A stretch of DNA of 9,440 nt, taken from Candidatus Apopatosoma intestinale. GTDB taxonomy: Bacteria; Bacillota; Clostridia; Oscillospirales; CAG-272. The notes below the pieces were generated by a model. It had not been told where the DNA came from and made no database searches. It saw only the letters and a list, made by a program, of their open reading frames with translations. Every line of letters begins with the position of its first letter. Within the stretch, counting starts at the first letter, position 1. Below, one piece after another: positions 1-6,651 of the stretch. Position numbers and translations under genes: made by a program. The stretch spans positions 466-9,905 of the forward strand of contig DODZ01000037.1 in NCBI GenBank assembly GCA_003524145.1, given 5' to 3'.

Positions 1-145
1 GTGCACGCATTGTCTGCACGCCCTCCCAAAACAGGAGCCAATGCTTTCGTTTTTGCACAAATATGCAAAAGCCCACTCAACATTCGCATTATCGGCGTAA
101 ACATCATCACAGCTGTCAATAATCACATAAAAAGGAGGTGCATAT
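1..145. other. Left edge and leader of the GT4-CsaB gene, no gene assigned
   Basis: No gene can be assigned with confidence. All three plus-strand frames are open at the left edge. One closes at TAA 98-100 and another at TAA 120-122, so either could be the 3' end of an upstream gene, but neither tail is recognisable. The minus strand is also open from a GTG at 126 to the edge (42 codons), but it has no ribosome binding site and would overlap the leader of the plus-strand gene. The only clear functional signal is the ribosome binding site of the next gene, AAGGAGGTG at 132-140. Confidence 0.5.
51..70. promoter_or_regulatory. Perfect 7-bp inverted repeat upstream of the GT4-CsaB gene
   Basis: TTTTGCA (51-57) and TGCAAAA (64-70) are perfect inverted copies separated by six bases, about 75 nt before the start codon at 146. 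The symmetry resembles an operator half-site pair. No T-run follows it, which argues against an intrinsic terminator. I see no convincing -35/-10 pair beside it, so a regulatory role is only a possibility. Confidence 0.25.
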
Positions 146-2350
146 ATGAATATACTCATGGTCACGATGGGCATGGGCATAGGCGGCGCGGAAACGCACA
201 TTATAGAGCTATGCCGTGCCCTTACTTCACGCGGCGTTCTCGTGAGCGTTGCCTCTGCCGGCGGTGAGCTTGTCATGGCGCTCAAAGAGAGCGGTGCGCA
301 CCATATATATGCGCCTCTCGATAAAAAAGATCCCCTCTCGATGATGCGCTCTTCTGCCATACTTTCGCGCGAAATAAAGCGGAACAAATACGATATAGTT
401 CATGCCCATGCGCGCATTCCCGCATTTATCTGCGGCGTTTTACAGAGGCGGCTCGGCTTCCGCTTTGTCACGAGCGCACATTATGATTTCCGAGTGAACG
501 GTGCTCTGCGCAAAATGACCGACTGGGGCGAGCATACCTTTGCCGTTTCCGATGACCTGCGTCGTTATCTTCTCCGCGAATACGGCACATGCGGCGATAA
601 TGTCACCGTCACGGTAAACGGGATAGATACCGGACATTTCTCTCCCTCGACGGCAGAAGATATCCGCTCGTCGCTCGGGCTCCGCGATGGGGAAAAGATG
701 ATTCTTCATGTCAGCCGACTTGAGGATTACAGCTCGCTTTTTGCCGAGAAGCTCATTTCGGCTATGCCCGAGATAAACGCGACCACGGCGGCAAAAGCCG
801 TGATAATCGGCGGCGGAGAAAAGCTCGATGAGCTGAAAACCGAGGCGGAGCGGATAAATTCGGCACTTGGCAGGGAAGCCGTGCTGCTGCTCGGTGCGCT
901 TTCGGATGTGCGCGATTATATCCGCGCCTGCGATGTTTTCGCTTCTCCCTCACGTGCGGCACTTGAGGCGATGGCATGTGCAAAGCCTGTTATAGTCGGC
1001 GGCTCGCAGGGATATATCGGCATTTTCGATGAAAACGCGATATATCGCGCCGTTTCGACAAACTTCTGCTGTCGCGGTGAGCCGCTTGTTCAGTCGGATG
1101 TGCTTGCGCGTGATATCTGCCGCCTGCTTACCTCGGACAGCGCATATCTTACAGCGCTCGGCGAATATAATCGCCGCTTTGTCCTTGAAAACTATTCGGC
1201 TTCACGCATGGCGGACGACCATATGGCGGTCTATGGCAGGCTTGCTTCGGTGAAAACGCGATGCAGCGAATACGACGCGCTGATATGCGGATATTTCGGC
1301 TACGGAAATATGGGCGATGAAGCGGTGCTTCGCGGTTTGATACGCGGGCTTCGGGAGCGAAAGCCCGATATACGCCTCTGCGTGATGACGGCTTCCCCGG
1401 GAAAAACCGCACGCGCTTTCTGTGTCGATACCGTATACCGCTTTGACATGGCGCGCGTTCGTGCTGCGATGAAAAAGAGTCGCCTGCTTATTTTCGGCGG
1501 AGGCAACCTTCTTCAGGACAGTACGAGCAACGCTTCGCTTCGCTATTATCTCTATATTCTGCGCTCGGCAAAGTCCTGCGGCATGAAAACCGCCGTGTAT
1601 TCAAACGGCATAGGTCCCGTGCTTGAAGCGGCAAATCTCGAGCGCATAGCGGCGGCACTCTCTGCCTGCGACAGCGTTTCAATGCGTGAAAATCGCTCCT
1701 TTGAGCTGGCTAAATCGCTTTGCCCGCAGAATAAAAACATCCGCCTGACCTTTGACCCCGTGCTCCTGCGCGAGTCGGACGACAAAAACGATATTGCCGG
1801 GACACTCGGGCTTGAAAAGGGAAAATATTTTGTCATTTCTCCGCGCGAGATAGACCGCTTTTCTATGAAAAAGCTTGCGGATGCGGCAAATCTTATTGCG
1901 AAAAAATACGGGCTTCGCCCCGTGCTTATCGCAATGCAGAGAGGCGAGGATCTTCCTGTTTGCCGCGCACTTGCGGGAGATATTCCGGGTAGCTTCGTCG
2001 CGACGGAAAATACGGATCTGCAGTGCGTGCTTGCACTGCTTGCCGATGCCGCTTTTCTTATCTCGTCGCGCCTGCATACTCTCATCTGTGCAACCTCGGC
2101 GGTTTGCCCGATGATGGCTTATTCCGAGGATGTGAAGTTACGCTCTTATCTCGAATATTCCGGCATTGCGGAGATAGCCGGCATATCGCCTTCAGCCGAT
2201 ATCAAGAGCACACCGCAGGAGATAGGCAATATAGCCGATGCGGTGATTTCCCGCGGGACGGAGATAAAAGCCCATATCAGAGCGAGTTTGCCGACATGGA
2301 GAGCGCTTGCAGAATACGAATTTTCCGAGATAATTAAACTTATACAGTAG
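146..2350 (+). CDS. csaB: Fused GT4 glycosyltransferase / CsaB-like polysaccharide pyruvyl transferase
   Basis: A two-domain protein of 734 residues. Residues 1 to about 370 form a GT-B glycosyltransferase of the GT4 type: GGAET at 13-17, DIVHAHA at 83-89, TVNGIDTGHF at 156-165, a Rossmann-like IIGGGEKL at 220-227, and a donor-site LEAMACAKPVI around 273-283. The usual E-x7-E loop is shortened to SRAALEAMA, keeping only the second Glu (E274). Residues about 374-734 are a complete pyruvyl transferase domain: GYFGYGNMGDEA at 382-393, GGGNLLQD at 451-458, then NGIGP and SSRLHTLI further on. CsaB of Bacillus adds pyruvate from phosphoenolpyruvate to a secondary cell-wall polysaccharide that anchors SLH-domain proteins, and is about 360 residues long, so this domain is full length. 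The ATG at 146 follows AAGGAGGTG with good spacing. I infer synthesis and ketalisation of a wall polymer sugar; the substrate is unknown. The csaB name rests on the C-terminal half only. Confidence 0.88.
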   Translation: MNILMVTMGMGIGGAETHIIELCRALTSRGVLVSVASAGGELVMALKESGAHHIYAPLDKKDPLSMMRSSAILSREIKRNKYDIVHAHARIPAFICGVLQRRLGFRFVTSAHYDFRVNGALRKMTDWGEHTFAVSDDLRRYLLREYGTCGDNVTVTVNGIDTGHFSPSTAEDIRSSLGLRDGEKMILHVSRLEDYSSLFAEKLISAMPEINATTAAKAVIIGGGEKLDELKTEAERINSALGREAVLLLGALSDVRDYIRACDVFASPSRAALEAMACAKPVIVGGSQGYIGIFDENAIYRAVSTNFCCRGEPLVQSDVLARDICRLLTSDSAYLTALGEYNRRFVLENYSASRMADDHMAVYGRLASVKTRCSEYDALICGYFGYGNMGDEAVLRGLIRGLRERKPDIRLCVMTASPGKTARAFCVDTVYRFDMARVRAAMKKSRLLIFGGGNLLQDSTSNASLRYYLYILRSAKSCGMKTAVYSNGIGPVLEAANLERIAAALSACDSVSMRENRSFELAKSLCPQNKNIRLTFDPVLLRESDDKNDIAGTLGLEKGKYFVISPREIDRFSMKKLADAANLIAKKYGLRPVLIAMQRGEDLPVCRALAGDIPGSFVATENTDLQCVLALLADAAFLISSRLHTLICATSAVCPMMAYSEDVKLRSYLEYSGIAEIAGISPSADIKSTPQEIGNIADAVISRGTEIKAHIRASLPTWRALAEYEFSEIIKLIQ

Positions 2351-2393
2351 TATAAATCCCATTATCATGAATTACACAACTGTATAAAAAGCG

Positions 2394-2442
2394 ATTCCCG
2401 CCTTTCGGAAGCCAATGCGGCTCTCGGAGGCGGGAATTTTTT
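2394..2442. terminator. Bidirectional intrinsic terminator between the GT4-CsaB gene and cotJC
   Basis: ATTCCCGCC at 2394-2402 pairs with GGCGGGAAT at 2429-2437, with an inner AGCC/GGCT pairing. On the plus strand a T-run follows (2437-2442). On the minus strand the stem is followed by CGCTTTTTATA, so it can also end the convergent cotJ transcript. It lies between two convergent stop codons, as expected for a shared terminator. Confidence 0.85.
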
Positions 2443-2453
2443 GTCTCTTTGCT

Positions 2454-3047
2454 TCAGTCGAAGGACGGATTGAAAGCGTAGAAGTTCTTTGAATTCAGAT
2501 TATCCTGCGTTATGCGCAGAGCATCGCCGAAACGCTGATAATGCACTATTTCGCGCTCGCGCAGATATTTTATCGGGTCGCGCACATCGGGGTCATCCAC
2601 GAGACGCAGGATGTTGTCATATGTTACGCGGGCTTTCTGCTCGGCGGCGAGGTCCTCATTCAGGTCGGCGATGGTATCGCCCTTTACTCCGATATATTTC
2701 ATATCGAAAGGCACGCCCGAAGCCGCCTGCGGGTAAACGCCTACGGTATGGTCTACGAAATATGCGTCGAAGCCCGCTTTTTTTATTTCATCTACCGAGA
2801 GTCCGAGTGTGAGCTGATATATCATAGCCGAAATCATTTCGAGATGGGCGAGCTCTTCCGTTCCGACATCGGTGAGTATGCCGATTACCTCATTATACGG
2901 CATGGTATAGCGCTGATTGAGATATCGCATTGAGGCACCGAGCTCTCCGTCGGGTCCGCCGAGCTGGCTTATGATTATCTTCGCATAATTTGCATTCGGA
3001 TTTTTTATTTTAACGGGATATTGCAGTTTTTTATCGTATATCCACAT
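2454..3047 (-). CDS. cotJC: Spore coat protein CotJC, manganese-catalase family
   Basis: A 197-residue protein matching CotJC over its whole length, starting MWIYDKKLQYPVK. Five residues fall at the spacing of the dimanganese ligands of Lactobacillus plantarum Mn-catalase (E35, E66, H69, E148, H181): E35 in GPDGELGASMRYL, E65 and H68 in TEELAHLE, E136 in AAEQKARVTY, and H169 in REREIVHYQRFGDAL. The protein therefore probably retains a dinuclear Mn site and may remove peroxide in the spore coat; activity is inferred. It is the last gene of the cotJ operon. Its ribosome binding site AAGGAGGG lies inside the end of cotJB, whose stop codon is three bases upstream of the ATG, suggesting translational coupling. 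Confidence 0.93.
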   Translation of the reverse strand: MWIYDKKLQYPVKIKNPNANYAKIIISQLGGPDGELGASMRYLNQRYTMPYNEVIGILTDVGTEELAHLEMISAMIYQLTLGLSVDEIKKAGFDAYFVDHTVGVYPQAASGVPFDMKYIGVKGDTIADLNEDLAAEQKARVTYDNILRLVDDPDVRDPIKYLREREIVHYQRFGDALRITQDNLNSKNFYAFNPSFD

Positions 3048-3050
3048 ATA

Positions 3051-3305
3051 TCAGTTGCCCTCCTTTTCCCATGGCCAAGGTCTGTTTATCAGGTTCCAGT
3101 TGCCGGCATCGTTATTTCCGTAAATCGTGAGTGTGCCGTATTTCTGCTCATATTCCGTTCGCAGTGCCACAGCGGCATCGCGATGCTTCTGATAATAGGC
3201 GAGCGCCTGCCTGTTTTTCGGATGCCCGTCGAGATACAGCACCGTTTCATAAACGGCAAAATCCTCTGCCTGTATGCGGCGGAGCAGTCTTTCTCTTTCG
3301 TTCAT
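3051..3305 (-). CDS. cotJB: Spore coat protein CotJB
   Basis: A small, charged 84-residue protein typical of CotJB. The N-terminal half is helical (RERLLRRIQAEDFAVYETVLYL spans residues 4-25), followed by LDGHPKNRQALAYYQKHRD-like sequence and the characteristic tryptophan/proline-rich tail NWNLINRPWPWEKEGN. No membrane segment or enzymatic motif is visible. In Bacillus subtilis the cotJ products associate with the inner spore coat. The ATG directly abuts the cotJA stop codon (TAAATG), and its ribosome binding site, AGGAGGGG, is inside the 3' end of cotJA, so the two are very likely co-translated. Confidence 0.92.
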   Translation of the reverse strand: MNERERLLRRIQAEDFAVYETVLYLDGHPKNRQALAYYQKHRDAAVALRTEYEQKYGTLTIYGNNDAGNWNLINRPWPWEKEGN

Positions 3306-3566
3306 TTAAAAACCCCTCCTTGCAGCATAGAAAGGTTTATCCAGCTCGCGGAAAAGCGTGCCTTTCGTGAGAGCCTCATCGGGTTCATACAGCTCGCGGA
3401 ACTGCTGGCAGGGCGAATATACCATGGCGAGGCTTCTTCCCGCAAGGCAGTTTTCGCTTTCCTCTTCATAATTTTCATCGGGCATTGCCGCCGTGGGAAC
3501 AGCTGCGCGAGACATTCTGTTCTGAAATTCTATCAGGCGGCGTGCCGCGTTTCTTTGATAATCCAC
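3306..3566 (-). CDS. cotJA: Spore coat-associated protein CotJA
   Basis: An 86-residue protein. The family signature is in the C-terminal half: LAMVYSPCQQFRELYEP followed by DEALTKGTLFRELDKPF, matching the CotJA pattern in which a proline-aromatic segment precedes GT-F-ELDKPF. The N-terminal 40 residues are low in conservation and acidic (DENYEEESEN). The predicted start is GTG, chosen because AAGGAG (plus-strand 3575-3580) lies eight bases before it and no in-frame ATG fits better. It is the first gene of cotJA-cotJB-cotJC, encoded opposite to vanZ. In B. subtilis this operon is read by the mother-cell factor sigma-E. Confidence 0.9.
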   Translation of the reverse strand: MDYQRNAARRLIEFQNRMSRAAVPTAAMPDENYEEESENCLAGRSLAMVYSPCQQFRELYEPDEALTKGTLFRELDKPFYAARRGF

Positions 3567-3620
3567 AAAAATTTCTCCTTATATTCTGATTTTAAAAAGA
3601 GCATAATGCGCTTTGTTTTC

Positions 3621-3649
3621 ATTTTATGCGTGCGTGAAAAATATGTCAA
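3621..3649 (-). promoter_or_regulatory. Putative promoter of cotJABC
   Basis: On the minus strand a perfect TTGACA (3644-3649) is separated by 17 bases from TAAAAT (3621-3626), ending about 55 nt before the cotJA GTG. This is a good sigma-A-type arrangement. The same -10 region reads CATAAAAT, and ACATATT overlaps the -35. Both resemble parts of the sigma-E consensus, although their spacing (11 bases) is shorter than usual. Which factor uses it cannot be settled from sequence. Confidence 0.6.
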
Positions 3650-3664
3650 AATAAATCGAGCCGC

Positions 3665-3693
3665 TTGACAAAAGGCTTTTGTGATGATATGAT
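3665..3693 (+). promoter_or_regulatory. Putative sigma-A-type promoter of vanZ
   Basis: TTGACA at 3665-3670 and TATGAT at 3688-3693 are exactly 17 bases apart, predicting a transcript start near 3700, about 23 nt before the vanZ ATG. Its -35 box is only 15 bases from the divergent cotJ -35 box (3644-3649), so the two promoters sit back to back. Confidence 0.75.
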
Positions 3694-3722
3694 AAAAGCA
3701 CAGAATTTTTGCGGAGCTACAC

Positions 3723-4208
3723 ATGAAAAAAATGATTTTGCGATGGGCATGCTTCTTTTTGACGCTTTGCACCATGGCTATGATATTTTATTTTTCTTCG
3801 GAAAACGGGAAAGAGTCGGGCGCGGCATCCGAGGGCGTGACGGCTTTTCTCGTGCGCCTTTTCTCAGGCAAGGAGATGAGCGAACTCTCCGAAAAGGCGC
3901 TTGCCACGATCTCTCTTGTCATAAGGAAGCTGGCGCATTTCTCGGAGTTTTTTCTGCTCGGTGTGTTCTCGGGCGGATTTATACGCTCGTATAAGATGAA
4001 GAAATGGCTTCATTTTGCTATCCCGTCGGCTTTTTGTCTTGCATATGCCGCCTTTGACGAGTGCCATCAGCTTTTTGTTTCGGGCAGATCCGGAAGCGTA
4101 CGCGATGTGATGATAGATTTCTCGGGGTCGATTGCGGCAGGACTTGCGCTGATGCTCATCGCCCATATAATAAAAAAGAAGAATACAAGCAAAGCCGAGG
4201 GCACATGA
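3723..4208 (+). CDS. VanZ-family membrane protein
   Basis: A 161-residue protein with four predicted membrane helices: about 5-24, 62-87, 94-113 and 129-150. It carries the VanZ signature RKLAHFSEFFLLG (69-81) after a polar extracytoplasmic-type loop, and FDECHQLFVSGRSGSVRDV (111-129) leading into IDFSGSIAAG. The C-terminal tail is lysine-rich, suggesting a cytoplasmic end. VanZ was named from the Tn1546 teicoplanin-resistance cluster, but most chromosomal relatives such as this one have no demonstrated resistance role, and no other van genes are present. GGAG at 3713-3716 precedes the ATG by six bases. It appears to be a single-gene transcript between its own promoter and a terminator that overlaps its stop codon. 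Confidence 0.87.
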   Translation: MKKMILRWACFFLTLCTMAMIFYFSSENGKESGAASEGVTAFLVRLFSGKEMSELSEKALATISLVIRKLAHFSEFFLLGVFSGGFIRSYKMKKWLHFAIPSAFCLAYAAFDECHQLFVSGRSGSVRDVMIDFSGSIAAGLALMLIAHIIKKKNTSKAEGT

Positions 4209-4228
4209 TGCTCTCGGCTTGATTTTAT
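4192..4228. terminator. Terminator overlapping the vanZ stop codon, possibly shared with the convergent kinase
   Basis: AAGCCGAGGGC (4192-4202) pairs with GCTCTCGGCTT (4210-4220) through ten standard pairs and one G-T pair, with a seven-base loop containing the vanZ TGA. GATTTTATCTTATTT follows on the plus strand, a moderate T-run. The convergent kinase transcript would meet the same hairpin about 70 nt after its stop; there the T-run is further away (TTTGCTTGTATTCTTCTTTT), so efficiency on the minus strand is uncertain. Confidence 0.75.
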
Positions 4229-4287
4229 CTTATTTACCTGTTATTTTTTTCAGCGTGTATACTGTGCTGTCGCTCGGGACAGTAAAT

Positions 4288-5178
4288 TTACCTCTCCGCG
4301 AGGAAATCCTCTACCTCGCGCACGGCGGGAACGGAAGGAGCGGCGCCCTTTCTCGAAACGGCGATGGCGGAAGCCGCAGCCGCTCTTTTCAGCGCCTCGG
4401 CGGGAGTTCTGCCCTCTGCGAGTGCCGTCACAAAATATCCCGTGAAAGTATCGCCTGCCGCTGTGGTGTCGACAGCCTTTACCTTGAAAATGCTCTGTGC
4501 TGTGCGCTCTTTTCCGTCGTCGTATACGCTTCCGTTTTCGCCGAGAGTGAGCACGACTTTCATCTTCGGATATTTCGCTCTTATCGCGTCGAGTATCTCG
4601 TCTGCCTCGGTTTTGCCGCTTATCGCCGCGCCCTCGACCTCGTTGAGAAGTATATATGAAATCTTATTGTAATCGATGCTTTTCAGCTTGTCATCGAAAG
4701 GCGAGGGATTGAGGAATATCACCATCCCCTTTGCATATGCCTTATCTATGATTTCGGCAAGCATATTGACTTCGTTCTGCAGAATGAGGTAGTCACCTGC
4801 GGAAAATTCGGCGAGCGTCGCGTCTATCTGCGCGGAGTTTATCTGCTGATTTGCGCCGCCGAAGAGAATGATGCAGTTATTGCCTTTTTCGTTTACCTGA
4901 ATTATCGCATGACCCGTAGGAACGCCGACTTCTTTTGTCAGATGCGTGTCAACGCCCGCGCTCTCGAGCATATCGCGGAGCATGCCGCCCTCTGCACCTA
5001 TATTTCCCGCGTGGAAAACATTGCCGCCCGCTTTTGCCAAGGCAACCGACTGATTAAGTCCCTTGCCGCCGCAGAATGTATCGCGGGAAGAAGAAGATAT
5101 CGTTTCCCCCGCCATGACAAAATGCTCTACGCCGTATACATAATCGAGGTTCAGCGAACCGAAATTGAGTATTTTCAT
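4288..5178 (-). CDS. PfkB-family carbohydrate kinase, ribokinase-like
   Basis: A 296-residue cytoplasmic kinase of the PfkB/ribokinase fold, normal length for the family. The sugar-binding GSLNLD is at residues 7-12 and GGKGLNQSVALAKAGG at 37-52. NPSP is at 157-160, LNEVEG at 178-183, and the ATP-site/catalytic signature DTTAAGDTF at 237-245, with D243 as the expected catalytic base. Ribokinases phosphorylate the 5-hydroxyl of D-ribose. The N-terminal motifs match RbsK best, but no ribose transporter or rbsD is nearby, so another sugar or nucleoside remains possible. It is the last gene of a minus-strand run, 24 nt after the RCC1-like gene. Its ribosome binding site is weak (only a GGGGG run about 11 bases before the ATG). 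Confidence 0.85.
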   Translation of the reverse strand: MKILNFGSLNLDYVYGVEHFVMAGETISSSSRDTFCGGKGLNQSVALAKAGGNVFHAGNIGAEGGMLRDMLESAGVDTHLTKEVGVPTGHAIIQVNEKGNNCIILFGGANQQINSAQIDATLAEFSAGDYLILQNEVNMLAEIIDKAYAKGMVIFLNPSPFDDKLKSIDYNKISYILLNEVEGAAISGKTEADEILDAIRAKYPKMKVVLTLGENGSVYDDGKERTAQSIFKVKAVDTTAAGDTFTGYFVTALAEGRTPAEALKRAAAASAIAVSRKGAAPSVPAVREVEDFLAER

Positions 5179-5202
5179 TTAAAAAGCCCCCGTATGAAGA
5201 TA

Positions 5203-6633
5203 TTATTTGACCTTTATATTGCGGAATTTTGAAACATCCGTCTGACCGTAGGTATTGTCGCCCACAGCCCATACGGTGCCGTTCTTGTCGAGCGCGAGCG
5301 TATGATTTCTGCCTGCGGAAACGGCGATGATATCATGCCAGTTTGAAACATCGCACTGACCGTAGCCGTTGTAGCCTGTTGCCACAACTCTGCCGCTCTC
5401 CGTGAGACCTACCGTATGATAGTTGCCTGCGGCAACGGAAATGATGCCGTTCCAACGTGTCACATCGCACTGACCGTTTGCATTGTTGCCGACAGCGACG
5501 CAGGTGCCGTCCGTGCGAAGTCCGACTGTGTGCAGTCCGCCTGCGGCAATATCGCAGATACTGCCCCATTTTATGGCACCCCACTGACCGTCCGTATTTG
5601 CGCCGACGGCAACAATGGTTCCGTCCACGCGAAGTCCGACAGTGTAATTATATCCTGCGGAAACGGAGATAACCTCGCTCCAGTCGTCCACATTGCACTG
5701 ACCGTATGTATTATCGCCGACAGCGACGCAGGTTCCGTCGTTTTTCAGACCGACCGTGTGTCCCACGCCTGCCGATACCATGACGATATCAGTCCATGAA
5801 TCAACGTCACACTGACCGTAGCCGCTGTAGCCTGTCGCAAAGCAGGTGCCGTTTGCACGCAGACCGACCGTATGGTGGTTGCCTGCGGAAACGCCTGTCA
5901 TATTTACCCATGAGTCAACGTTGCACTGACCGTATGTACCGTAGCCCGAGGCAACGCAGGTGCCGTCGCGACGCACGCATACGCTGTGCAGTCCGCCGGC
6001 GGAAATGCTTTGCAGGTGCTTTGACGCAGGTGCGGATCTGGATATATCGATAGCCGTGCTCGTGAAGAACTTCTCGGGTGCGGGCTTTTTCTCATTCTCG
6101 GGTGCGGATTTTTTTTCTGATGACATCTTTGCCGCGGTTTCCTGCGCTATATCCTTTTCCGCGGGAATCGGAATTTCACGCGTGAAATCCTTTGCTACGG
6201 GGGAGGGGATTTCTCCGCTCTGACGGCTCGGAGGCGGCGTCGGCTGAGGCATATTCATTATGCGTGTTTTTGCCGTTTCCGTAAGGTCTGCCGAGAGAGT
6301 ACCCGTAGTATTGCGGTTTATTTTCAGCCTGTTTGCGGGAGAATATCTGTCTGTGGGATTCTGCTTTTCGCTTTCCTTCTGAATGCGGAAAAGACGCTCG
6401 TTCTGCATACGCGAGCTTTCATCGAGCGCATTTACGTCGTCTACGAGCTTTCCTATGATATATCCCGGGTATATCGCGATGAGCGATACCAGCGAGAGCA
6501 CTGCAAAGCAGATTCCGCTGACGGCACTGCCGTCAGCAAAGCCCGCATAGGCGAGCGCCGCAAACATTATGGCGCAGATTACTCCGAGTGCCAAAGCGAT
6601 GAATTTGATTTTTCTTCCTGAAAGACCTGACAT
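5203..6633 (-). CDS. Membrane-anchored RCC1-like seven-repeat beta-propeller protein
   Basis: A 476-residue protein. Two hydrophobic helices lie at about 9-32 and 37-60, then a charged, probably coiled segment (62-92), then a low-complexity Pro/Lys/Glu linker (about 93-208). Seven tandem 38-residue repeats fill 210-475. The consensus is VSAGxxHTVGLRxDGTCVAVGxNxYGQCDVxxWxDI, the RCC1-like pattern. Seven units equal one closed propeller. Repeats 1, 2, 3, 5 and 6 keep GQC followed by N/D and V. Repeat 4 departs (GQWGAIKWGS) and repeat 7 has Thr in place of Cys. RCC1-like repeats are protein- or ligand-binding scaffolds; bacterial ones mostly have no known role. It sits between an exported SGNH protein and the sugar kinase. 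The start ATG has AGAGGGGTG upstream. Which side of the membrane carries the propeller is not resolved: two helices would return the C-terminus to the side of the N-terminus. Confidence 0.85.
   Translation of the reverse strand: MSGLSGRKIKFIALALGVICAIMFAALAYAGFADGSAVSGICFAVLSLVSLIAIYPGYIIGKLVDDVNALDESSRMQNERLFRIQKESEKQNPTDRYSPANRLKINRNTTGTLSADLTETAKTRIMNMPQPTPPPSRQSGEIPSPVAKDFTREIPIPAEKDIAQETAAKMSSEKKSAPENEKKPAPEKFFTSTAIDISRSAPASKHLQSISAGGLHSVCVRRDGTCVASGYGTYGQCNVDSWVNMTGVSAGNHHTVGLRANGTCFATGYSGYGQCDVDSWTDIVMVSAGVGHTVGLKNDGTCVAVGDNTYGQCNVDDWSEVISVSAGYNYTVGLRVDGTIVAVGANTDGQWGAIKWGSICDIAAGGLHTVGLRTDGTCVAVGNNANGQCDVTRWNGIISVAAGNYHTVGLTESGRVVATGYNGYGQCDVSNWHDIIAVSAGRNHTLALDKNGTVWAVGDNTYGQTDVSKFRNIKVK
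5209..6006 (-). repeat. Seven 114-bp tandem coding repeats of the RCC1-like propeller
   Basis: The DNA of the propeller repeats with a period of exactly 114 bp. For example, TCGCACTGAC occurs at 5351 and again at 5465 on the plus strand. The copies are diverged rather than identical, with repeat 4 (around residues 324-361) the most altered, so the array is an old expansion rather than a recent slippage product. Confidence 0.88.
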
Positions 6634-6651
6634 TAAAAAACACCCCTCTTT

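Noticed and set aside
1..126. Minus-strand open frame from GTG at 126 to the left edge, reading protein-like (IIDSCDDVYADN and on).
   Set aside because: No ribosome binding site on that strand, and it would overlap the strong plus-strand ribosome binding site region. The fragment is too short to judge; it is mentioned only in the edge entry.
1552..2085. A 177-codon minus-strand open frame inside the GT4-CsaB gene.
   Set aside because: It is Ser/Arg/Ala-rich low-information sequence antisense to a well-recognised pyruvyl transferase domain, with no ribosome binding site: a shadow frame of a GC-rich gene.
3021..3668. A 215-codon plus-strand open frame across cotJB, cotJA and the divergent promoter region.
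   Set aside because: It is antisense to two recognised cot genes and runs through two promoters; its sequence resembles no family.
3723..4208. Possible glycopeptide-resistance locus because of the VanZ match.
   Set aside because: No vanA/B/H/X/R/S-type gene accompanies it; stand-alone VanZ-family proteins are common in Clostridia and their role is generally unproven.
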